DNA of 64,000 nucleotides from Bin80 sp965220935 (GTDB lineage Bacteria; Bacteroidota; Rhodothermia; Rhodothermales; Bin80): assembly GCA_965220935.1 (NCBI GenBank), contig OZ244857.1:744001-808000 (forward strand), written 5' to 3'. This document shows, piece after piece, positions 57,346-64,000 of the stretch. Under the pieces are notes generated by a model that had not been told where the DNA came from, did not search any database, and was given only the letters and a program-made list of their open reading frames with translations. Every line of letters starts with the position of its first letter. Position 1 is the first letter of the stretch. The translations under genes were made by a program, and so were the position numbers.

Positions 57346-58467
57346 ATGAACCCTTACGACTTACTTAAAAAAGTTATCTGTGATGAGGAAATTACTTCTG
57401 AGCAGAGAGATGCGTTGATCAAAGAACTAAGATCAGATCCTGATCTTGCTCGTTCCTATATCGGTTGGCTCCGAGTTCGTTCCTCTATCCGAGATCACCT
57501 GCCTCCCACAGAAGACCTCGTCCTTTACGCATTGGCAGCTCAAGGACACGCAGATGATTTGAGTCATGATGAGGCATCCAATGTCAGTGATCATTGGAAG
57601 GAACTTGATGTAGCCGTCAGTTCACATCCAGGTTTGCAGAGAGTTTCCGAGCAGATTGCTATTGATCGTAGTGATTTTCTTGATTGCTGGGCATCGCAAG
57701 AAAATCAGACAGTCCACAGATTTCCTTCTTGGACATACCGAATGGCTGCGGTCGTTGCCATTGTGTCGGTCACTGTTTTTTCATTCATCTTTTTGCTCAC
57801 TCAGCGTGACGGTTCACTTCATATGACGATTGTTGATCCTGGTGACTATCAACGTGTCCTACTACCCGACAGCTCTATAGCCCATCTCAGTGGACCTGCA
57901 AGTCTTCAATATGATACAGAACAATTTGCACGATCTGTAGAATTGACTGGCCAGGCATTCTTTGATATCACCCATCAACCTAATCAGTTTATTGTTCGGA
58001 CCAATGAGTCGATCGTTCAAGTTCTGGGAACTAGATTTGGTATGCGCTCAGTCAATAATATCACCCAAGTCATTCTTGAAAGCGGCCGAGTCAAAGTGGC
58101 ATCAAATGATACTCCCCCACGAAGTATCACACTACTCCCTGGACAGATGACCAGTATTATGCAAGGATCCGCTCCAAGCCCCTCCACTGAGGTAAATATT
58201 GAAGAGGAGTTAAGTTGGACTGGATTTATCTTTCTCAGAAATACATCCATGAGAAAGGCGGCCGTTCTGATTTCAACCAACCGAAATGTTCATGTTGAAG
58301 TTGATCCTCTACTGATCAATGAGACCGTCACTGGTACATTCTCTCCCGAAACCCCAGTTGATGCCATTCTTGATGCTCTCTCTTTGACACTGAATGCAAG
58401 CGTTGAAAAAGAAGGAGATGTGTATAAAATTATTTATGCGAAAAGTGTGAATTTTGGAACAGATTGA
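57346..58467 (+). CDS. FecR-family anti-sigma/sigma regulator
   Basis: 373 residues. The N-terminal cytoplasmic region (about 1-125) leads to one transmembrane helix (about 131-152, MAAVVAIVSVTVFSFIFLLT). The periplasmic FecR domain (about 160-260) has VLLPDSSIAHLSGPASLQYD, GQAFFDITHQPNQFIVRTNE and VLGTRFGMRS. The C-terminal region (about 290-370: FIFLRNTSMRKAAVLISTNR) resembles DUF4974. It transmits the receptor signal to the sigma factor 53 bases upstream. The receptor gene follows after 23 bases. Confidence 0.94.
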   Translation: MNPYDLLKKVICDEEITSEQRDALIKELRSDPDLARSYIGWLRVRSSIRDHLPPTEDLVLYALAAQGHADDLSHDEASNVSDHWKELDVAVSSHPGLQRVSEQIAIDRSDFLDCWASQENQTVHRFPSWTYRMAAVVAIVSVTVFSFIFLLTQRDGSLHMTIVDPGDYQRVLLPDSSIAHLSGPASLQYDTEQFARSVELTGQAFFDITHQPNQFIVRTNESIVQVLGTRFGMRSVNNITQVILESGRVKVASNDTPPRSITLLPGQMTSIMQGSAPSPSTEVNIEEELSWTGFIFLRNTSMRKAAVLISTNRNVHVEVDPLLINETVTGTFSPETPVDAILDALSLTLNASVEKEGDVYKIIYAKSVNFGTD

Positions 58468-58490
58468 TTGGTGATTTGTAACGCGCATTG

Positions 58491-61166
58491 ATGCATGTTA
58501 CTCAATCACTGTGCGGATACTTCAAGAACCCATATAAGTGGTTCTGGATCTTGTATTTGGTCGTTACTGCCCCCCTAGCAAACGCGCAGGATATTTCAGT
58601 AGATGCCTTCAATACACCTCTTGCAGACGTCTTGGTATCCTTTGCTTCAACAAATCGGATAGATCTGGTGTATGCGCAACGACAGGTTACAGACCGTTTG
58701 ATAACATGCAAGTACGATGGGCCAGATATTAGGGCCGCGTTATCATGCATCCTGTCGGAGCAAAACCTTGAAGCTGTACAATTGCGCCGTAGGCAATATG
58801 TATTGGTAGACGTTGATCGGTCAGTTATGTCATCTGGGGCAGAAACAGGTACAATCCATGGGTTTATTTCTGATGACTTGTCCAAAGAGGCTTTGCCAGG
58901 TGCACATATTTACCTGCCCCAACTTTCCATCGGAGCAGCAACTAATGAAGCGGGTTACTATGCTATTCCTTCAATGCCGAGTGGAAAATATCATGCGAGA
59001 ATCTCATTTCTAGGGTATGCAATGTTGGACACATTGATCGGCATTTCCACCAACCCAGATAGGGTTCGTCTGACACGTCGACCGATCGAATTCCAGACTG
59101 CCATTGTCTCGACGGATCGTCGCTTATCAGATTCAGTAGAGCCAGGTGTCCGACATGTCCCCGTTGAAAGAGTGAGCCAACTGCCTGGATTTCCCGGTGA
59201 AGCTGATTTACTGCAATCATTGAGCTGGTTTCCAAGTATTCAGAAAGTTAACACAAATCAAGGTGGCTTAGTAATTCGAGGAGGAGAGCCCGATCAGATT
59301 CAGTATTTGATTGATGGTGCACCGATCTATCATATGTGGCATGCCAGTGGACTTCTATCGGTTTATCAGGCCGAGGCATTCAAAGATGTTCGTTTGTACA
59401 GGGGAAGTTTTCCCGCTGAGCACGGAGGTCGCTTATCGGGAGTCTTAGATGCAGAATTAAAAGATGGATCACTTGATAAGGTCAATGGAATCATAGGCGT
59501 GGGGCTTCTGAGTGCTAGATTGTTTTTAGAAGGCCCCATTACCAATAAAATTTCGTTTATGGTTTCAGGGCGCAGATCCTATTTAGATTGGATCATAGGT
59601 CGGAGACATCCTGTTGATGATGGGATCACTCAAGATACAATGCGTACTGGTGTATCGTTGTATGATATCAGTACTAAGTTGACCTGGCGATTGCCCAAAA
59701 ATCAGCGCCTCAGTATAGGGGTTTATGGGAGTTCAGATATTTTAGATCTCCGCCTTCCTGCCGATCTGTCGCTCATCAGTATTACAAGTTCTTTTCTACC
59801 ATTGAGTAACTGGCTGAGCCCCTCAGAATTGGTGTTTGAATTTGATACCCGATGGAGTAATAGACTATTGAGTGCGCGATATCAGAATCTTTTGTCAGAG
59901 CAGGTTTTTTTGACAATCACAGGGTATGGAACCTCATATCGCGCGTATGAAAGAATATTTTTACGCCCAACATCCACATCTTCAGTGAATTCAACGTATG
60001 AATTAGAGATTATAGACGTAGGATTAAAATTTGATATTGATTACTACTATTCCCGGACCCATCACATTAGAGCAGGAATTTCCGTTGTACATAGAAATTT
60101 CACAAGTGAACTTGATGCACTGGTATTAAGGACACAATTAATTTCTGAGGATTCAGATGAGAAAAGCCAACTGGATAATACGGAAATCGTCGTCTATATT
60201 CAAGATACATGGAAACCAATGTATCAGCTTCAGATCCAGCCTGGAGTCAGAATCAGTGAATTGCGAGGGAGTACGGGTGTAAGAGTGAGTCCAAGGATCG
60301 GAATTCAGTATGAGCTAGAGCCAGTGACACTACAAGTGAACGCTGGAATCAATGTACAGTATTTGCATCAGGTTCGTGATAGGTATTCAGTCCTGTATGA
60401 CCTTATTTCGTATCGCTGGGTGCCTGCGAGTCGCTCTGTTGATCCATCCGCGAGTTACCATGCTTCGGTTGGGGGTCGCCTATTTCTTGGAAATAACTTA
60501 AATTTAGCACTTGATGTCTATGGCCATTCAATCTTTGGATTTCTTCTTCCGCGTAATGAAGAGCAGTCTAAAGATGGATTACTCGGGCCTGGGATTGGGC
60601 TCGCAGCCATCCTTGGGCAGTATACTCGCGGAAGAGCGATTGGATATGGATCAGAGGTGAATCTTCAATATAACCGAGGTAAATCAAAGACATGGATCAG
60701 CTATTCCGCTGCTAGATCTCACAATCGTGCACCCGAATTAGGGGAAGATGAATTTAGACCAGGTCGATTTGACATACCTCACCGATTGCAAATCTCTTAC
60801 CAGCGAACTACACGAAATTGGATGTTTGGAGTGAGTGGGCAGTGGAGAAATGGCTATCCAATTACCGTTCCAGAGGCGAGATATTCCCTACAAGACCCGC
60901 TCTCTAATGCGCCAGAGGGCTTTTTCTATTTCCCTAAAATCAATAATGGACGATTGCCTGCATATATTAATTTTGGACTTCAAGGGGGATATCAGTTCAA
61001 AGTGCGAAATGTAGATTTTCAAGTTCACTTAGAGATCAATAATATCCATTTTAGGCGTAATTTGATTGGGAGAGAGTTTGATCCAACCATACCAGAGCGA
61101 ACGTCAAGTGCATCCATCTATGGCCTCCCACCATACCCGCTACTTGAAATTACATCTAAATTTTGA
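58491..61166 (+). CDS. STN-domain TonB-dependent receptor (FecA-like transducer)
   Basis: 891 residues from ATG 58491 (a TTG just before is in frame). After a signal peptide (ending LANAQ) comes an STN domain (about 35-105: ISVDAFNTPLADVLVSFAST) that contacts FecR. A carboxypeptidase-regulatory-like domain (about 120-200: GTIHGFISDDLSKEALPGAH) and the plug (about 210-330: GGLVIRGGEPDQIQYLIDGA, GSFPAEHGGRLSGVLDAELK) follow. The barrel ends LPPYPLLEITSKF with terminal Phe. It is both a transporter and a signal transducer. Its stop abuts the lipoprotein's ATG. Substrate unknown. Confidence 0.94.
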   Translation: MHVTQSLCGYFKNPYKWFWILYLVVTAPLANAQDISVDAFNTPLADVLVSFASTNRIDLVYAQRQVTDRLITCKYDGPDIRAALSCILSEQNLEAVQLRRRQYVLVDVDRSVMSSGAETGTIHGFISDDLSKEALPGAHIYLPQLSIGAATNEAGYYAIPSMPSGKYHARISFLGYAMLDTLIGISTNPDRVRLTRRPIEFQTAIVSTDRRLSDSVEPGVRHVPVERVSQLPGFPGEADLLQSLSWFPSIQKVNTNQGGLVIRGGEPDQIQYLIDGAPIYHMWHASGLLSVYQAEAFKDVRLYRGSFPAEHGGRLSGVLDAELKDGSLDKVNGIIGVGLLSARLFLEGPITNKISFMVSGRRSYLDWIIGRRHPVDDGITQDTMRTGVSLYDISTKLTWRLPKNQRLSIGVYGSSDILDLRLPADLSLISITSSFLPLSNWLSPSELVFEFDTRWSNRLLSARYQNLLSEQVFLTITGYGTSYRAYERIFLRPTSTSSVNSTYELEIIDVGLKFDIDYYYSRTHHIRAGISVVHRNFTSELDALVLRTQLISEDSDEKSQLDNTEIVVYIQDTWKPMYQLQIQPGVRISELRGSTGVRVSPRIGIQYELEPVTLQVNAGINVQYLHQVRDRYSVLYDLISYRWVPASRSVDPSASYHASVGGRLFLGNNLNLALDVYGHSIFGFLLPRNEEQSKDGLLGPGIGLAAILGQYTRGRAIGYGSEVNLQYNRGKSKTWISYSAARSHNRAPELGEDEFRPGRFDIPHRLQISYQRTTRNWMFGVSGQWRNGYPITVPEARYSLQDPLSNAPEGFFYFPKINNGRLPAYINFGLQGGYQFKVRNVDFQVHLEINNIHFRRNLIGREFDPTIPERTSSASIYGLPPYPLLEITSKF

Positions 61167-62066
61167 ATGAAGGTTAGGGTTTATATTGTCATACTGGTTC
61201 TATTTAATGCATGCGATGCATTTCAACCAGAAAGCCCCTCACTTCCAGTTGTTGAAGCATTTGTCATGTCGGGTCGGCCTATGCCAGAGATTACTCTTCG
61301 GCGAACTGGCTCTATCACAGACCGCTATGAAAGCAATACATCAACCGCTCTGATGGGTGCTCAGATGCAACTAAAAATATCCGATCAGGTCATCCCTTAT
61401 TCTGTATCACCTTCTGGCACATACTTACCCGAACAGACAGTGATTGCAATGCCTGGCGCAACATTAGAGTTAGAGTTGCAATGGAACAGTCAACTCATTT
61501 ATGCAAACGATCAAGTGCCTGATCCTATCGCGTTGGATAGCGTTGATATTTCAGTTTCGGACCAACCATTGCAAAGTCTGGTTCTTGAATCAGTATTCAT
61601 TGATCCAACGCTACTTGACTCACTCGGGATTCAAGCACTCGGCACAGGTGCCCGTAGGGAATTGGTCTATATTGTAGAGGCAACATTATATTGGACTGAG
61701 CATGCATCTGAGTCTGATCACCAGTGGATCAGAACGCAGTTACGTCCAAATTTAGATCAAACTCGCAGACTTTTTAACTATTTTTTCAGTCCAGAAACGC
61801 TCCAATTAGAACGTAATATACGAGTTAATAGTAAGGGGCAGAGCGTGTGGTCTGGTGCTTATGCTGTTCCAATTGAAAACGAAACAGATCCAATTCCTGA
61901 GCACACGTTACGCGTCAGTATTATTCGGAGTTATCAGGCTTATGCTGATTTTATTTCTGGAAGCTCAAACCCTAGCGAGCGAGAGCCACCAACAAATATT
62001 CGTGGAGGTCGGGGTGTATTTGTAGCACTGGCCTTGGATACGCTATTGATTAATATCCCAGAATGA
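61167..62066 (+). CDS. DUF4249-family lipoprotein
   Basis: 299 residues starting with a lipoprotein signal (ILVLFNACDAF; Cys16 as lipid site). The region VVEAFVMSGRPMPEITLRRT and later beta-rich blocks match the DUF4249 pattern, a Bacteroidota family usually encoded next to TonB receptors and thought to be a surface or periplasmic partner. It begins directly after the receptor's stop and its end overlaps recX by 4 bases. Its function is unknown; being a receptor accessory is inferred from the operon. Confidence 0.85.
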   Translation: MKVRVYIVILVLFNACDAFQPESPSLPVVEAFVMSGRPMPEITLRRTGSITDRYESNTSTALMGAQMQLKISDQVIPYSVSPSGTYLPEQTVIAMPGATLELELQWNSQLIYANDQVPDPIALDSVDISVSDQPLQSLVLESVFIDPTLLDSLGIQALGTGARRELVYIVEATLYWTEHASESDHQWIRTQLRPNLDQTRRLFNYFFSPETLQLERNIRVNSKGQSVWSGAYAVPIENETDPIPEHTLRVSIIRSYQAYADFISGSSNPSEREPPTNIRGGRGVFVALALDTLLINIPE

Positions 62067-62731
62067 AGTCATCACAAAAACAACCTCTCCGGCCAGGGAT
62101 GATTACTGCCTTGAAAGCACAGAAGAGTCAAGATCGAACCTCAGTATTTATTGATGGTCAATTCGCTTTGGGGGTTTGGACGGATTTGGTACAGAACTAT
62201 CGGTTGCGTGTCGGACAAACACTGAATCAAGACGATCTAGATCTCTTAATCAAGGATGAAAAATTTCGTAAGGTCCGATCTGCAGCATTACAGTATTTGT
62301 CTTACTCGCCAAGAACAGAGTTTCAAATTCGTCAGCGCCTGCATCAGAAAGGATATTCCACACTCGAAATCACGCCTGTGATTGGCGAATTAATCGAATC
62401 AGGCTATATTGACGATCAAAAATACGCCATAGAGTATGCCCAAGCGCGATTTGATCACAAAGGATATGGACCGAATCGGATTCGGCGAGAATTAATGGCC
62501 GATGGGATCTGTCAAGAATTGATTGCCTGCGCCATTGATGTCTGTGTCAGTTCAGAAGATTTAACAGAAGGTGCAAAAAAAATTGTTGAGCGATTCCAGA
62601 ATCGCGTTCATGGGACACGCCAAGAGCGCAAAAAGAAATTAATTGGATACCTAATCAGGCGCGGCTATGGACGTATGTTGGCGCAAGAAATCGTTCAAGA
62701 GACTTTAAATCAAAGTGAATCCGAGCAGTAA
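62063..62731 (+). CDS. recX: Regulatory protein RecX
   Basis: 222 residues with repeated three-helix RecX units: LQYLSYSPRTEFQIRQRLHQ, IGELIESGYIDDQKYAIEYA, and KGYGPNRIRRELMADGI. It ends GYLIRRGYGRMLAQEIVQET. RecX limits or modulates RecA filament formation. recA is not in this window. The ATG overlaps the DUF4249 stop (ATGA), and the 3' end overlaps the nucleoside phosphorylase gene by 17 bases, giving tight coupling of unrelated functions. Confidence 0.94.
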   Translation: MKSSQKQPLRPGMITALKAQKSQDRTSVFIDGQFALGVWTDLVQNYRLRVGQTLNQDDLDLLIKDEKFRKVRSAALQYLSYSPRTEFQIRQRLHQKGYSTLEITPVIGELIESGYIDDQKYAIEYAQARFDHKGYGPNRIRRELMADGICQELIACAIDVCVSSEDLTEGAKKIVERFQNRVHGTRQERKKKLIGYLIRRGYGRMLAQEIVQETLNQSESEQ

Positions 62732-63482
62732 AGCATCAAACTTTGTAGCCAAGCATTTGGATGGGATCCAGCCAACGACTGCAATTGTCTTGGGGTCAGG
62801 ATTGCATATAGAGGCCGATAGTATTCATTGTCAGTTCAAGAGCTCGGAAATTCCAGGATTCGTCAATCCTAAAGTTGCAGGACATACGGGACAAGTAACG
62901 GTCGGAATCTTTGAAGATCATGAGATTCTTTTAATGCAAGGGCGGGTTCATTACTATGAGGGGATTCCCTCAGATCATGTCACTTTTCAAGCCCGTTTCG
63001 CCTCGGAACTTAATATCAAAAATATTATTTTTATGAGTGCTGCTGGTGGAATATCTAAATCTTTGAATCTAGGAAGTATGATGTTGGTAAAAGATCATAT
63101 TTGTGCTCAGCCATTGCCTGCAACATCTAGAAATGGTTCGGTGTACGATAGCCTATGGACAGACTATGTGGTCTCGGTGTGTAATGATCCATTGGTTTCA
63201 AGTGGAGTATATGTATGGACACTAGGTCCTAGTTATGAAACCCCATCAGAAATTTTAGCATTTGAACGTAGAGGAGGAGACGCAGTTGGAATGAGTTTAG
63301 TGCCAGAAGCCTTAGAAGCATCCGCTTTGGGAATGTGTGTATTAGCTGTTGCTGTCATTACTAATCCAGCTGCTGGCTTGTCAGGTCACCAACTGTCACA
63401 CGAAGGTGTACTTCATGCTGCAAATAATGCCCAAGCTGGTCTTGGGCGCCTCCTAGCGGTTGCACTGGACCATCAATTGTGA
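62715..63482 (+). CDS. Purine nucleoside phosphorylase (trimeric PNP/MTAP family)
   Basis: 255 residues, starting with GTG inside recX (no ATG precedes the conserved part). Family motifs: IVLGSGLH phosphate loop, AGHTGQV, QGRVHYYEG, FMSAAGGIS, GPSYETPSEILAFERRGGDA plus VGMS, and VITNPAAGLS. It splits purine nucleosides with phosphate into base and ribose-1-phosphate. With apt in the same window it supports purine salvage. The first catalytic loop has SAAGG where TNAAGG is common, and the loop ends GLH rather than GLG. MTA phosphorylase activity is the main alternative. Confidence 0.9.
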   Translation: MNPSSKASNFVAKHLDGIQPTTAIVLGSGLHIEADSIHCQFKSSEIPGFVNPKVAGHTGQVTVGIFEDHEILLMQGRVHYYEGIPSDHVTFQARFASELNIKNIIFMSAAGGISKSLNLGSMMLVKDHICAQPLPATSRNGSVYDSLWTDYVVSVCNDPLVSSGVYVWTLGPSYETPSEILAFERRGGDAVGMSLVPEALEASALGMCVLAVAVITNPAAGLSGHQLSHEGVLHAANNAQAGLGRLLAVALDHQL

Positions 63483-63527
63483 ATAATCCTTAACTTATTA
63501 ACTAACCATTTTAAACAATATTATATC

Positions 63528-63890
63528 ATGAGTATGAACGACGATTATGGACAACATCAAAGCGATTGGGATGACGCGCCAAGTTCTGGCGGAGGATCCA
63601 GATATCGTGATGAAGTATTTTCTAGGCGCGTTCCAGCTGGACGCCGGACCTATTTCTTTGATGTAAAGCCTACGAGATCTGGTGAAGATTTCTTTATCGT
63701 GATCACCGAAAGCAAGCGTGTCGGTGAGCAACGTCATGAAAAGCATAAAATTTTCGTGTACAAAGAAGATTTTGCCAAATTCATTAAGGGGTTATACGAA
63801 GCGATGGAGGATGTGCGAACTGAACGATTACCTGAATATGAATTCTACGGCTATCCATCAGTGGATTTCCCAGAAAGGGAGGAAGACTAG
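63528..63890 (+). CDS. PUR-alpha-like nucleic-acid-binding protein (DUF3276)
   Basis: 120 residues. A Gly/Ser-rich start is followed by the PUR repeat: EVFSRRVPAGRRTYFFDVKP, DFFIVITESKR, then HKIFVYKEDFAKFIKGLYEA. Bacterial PUR-alpha proteins (DUF3276, as in Bacteroidota and spirochaetes) bind single-stranded DNA or RNA and act as regulators. ATG 63528 has a second ATG two codons later. It is 45 bases after the phosphorylase gene. Confidence 0.92.
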   Translation: MSMNDDYGQHQSDWDDAPSSGGGSRYRDEVFSRRVPAGRRTYFFDVKPTRSGEDFFIVITESKRVGEQRHEKHKIFVYKEDFAKFIKGLYEAMEDVRTERLPEYEFYGYPSVDFPEREED

Positions 63891-63902
63891 GGGCATTCAT
63901 CA

Positions 63903-64000
63903 ATGATTCGCTTGATTGCCCCTGATCAATGGGAGCGACATCCAGTCAGTCTGGATTCTGCACTGGAGCAGCGTATCATCAAGGTAATTGAAGAAGTAAT
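63903..64000 (+). CDS. Start of a gene cut by the window edge
   Basis: An ATG 12 bases after the PUR-alpha stop opens a frame running off the window (MIRLIAPDQWERHPVSLDSA...). Too short to identify. Confidence 0.5.
   Translation, partial: MIRLIAPDQWERHPVSLDSALEQRIIKVIEEV

Overview
The window looks like a chromosomal segment of a member of the Bacteroidota/Rhodothermota/Balneolota group. The evidence is a secreted protease with a type IX secretion (T9SS) C-terminal sorting domain, a FecI/FecR/STN-TonB receptor cassette with a DUF4249 lipoprotein, a second carboxypeptidase-D-regulatory-like TonB receptor, and a PUR-alpha (DUF3276) protein. Base composition is moderately AT-rich. Many gaps are long, and there are several decayed genes (a Gfo/Idh-type oxidoreductase, an UlaG-type hydrolase, a tnpB and an IS630 fragment). 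Together with trans-3-hydroxyproline catabolism and two giant surface repeat proteins, this suggests (inference only) a marine, possibly animal- or sponge-associated lineage undergoing gene erosion.

Layout. 0-7.6 kb: giant Calx-beta/cadherin-like repeat protein with an autotransporter-like barrel (minus strand). 7.6-10.4 kb: two overlapping pseudogenes. 10.4-13.1 kb: subtilase-LRR-T9SS cargo. 13.7-15.8 kb: membrane-anchored coiled-coil protein and a nucleotide pyrophosphatase/phosphodiesterase. 16-21.3 kb: dusB, converging with and overlapping a five-gene minus-strand operon (MlaE, MlaF, MCE protein, HD protein, DUF445). 21.4-25.7 kb: radA, then an ECF sigma factor, a putative membrane anti-sigma protein and two exported proteins sharing a C-terminal helical module. 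26.1 kb: apt. 27.2-34.2 kb: second giant repeat/barrel paralogue, plus strand. 34.4-36.3 kb: SDR and mnmA. 36.4-38.4 kb: two-gene trans-3-hydroxy-L-proline to proline pathway. 38.5-45 kb: type III-like restriction-modification pair. 45.4 kb: tRNA-Thr(CGU). 45.7-47.2 kb: M32 carboxypeptidase. 47.3-49.2 kb: insertion-sequence graveyard (IS630 fragment, frameshifted TnpB). 49.2-53.9 kb: GT-C-like membrane protein and a TonB receptor with a clear terminator. 54.9-56.5 kb: frameshifted AlbA_2/Schlafen-like regulator with a 21-bp tandem repeat. 56.8-62 kb: FecI/FecR/FecA-like operon with a DUF4249 lipoprotein. 62-64 kb: recX, purine nucleoside phosphorylase, PUR-alpha protein, and a gene cut by the window edge.

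The cell-envelope theme is strong: surface adhesin-like giants, a T9SS protease, an Mla/MCE lipid transporter, two TonB receptors and two ECF sigma regulatory units. The best candidates for something not already well described are the sigma/anti-sigma/paired coiled-coil cluster at 22.8-25.7 kb and the paired giant autotransporter-like proteins. I found no CRISPR array and no complete mobile element. The only recognisable defence genes are the RM pair and possibly the AlbA_2 gene.
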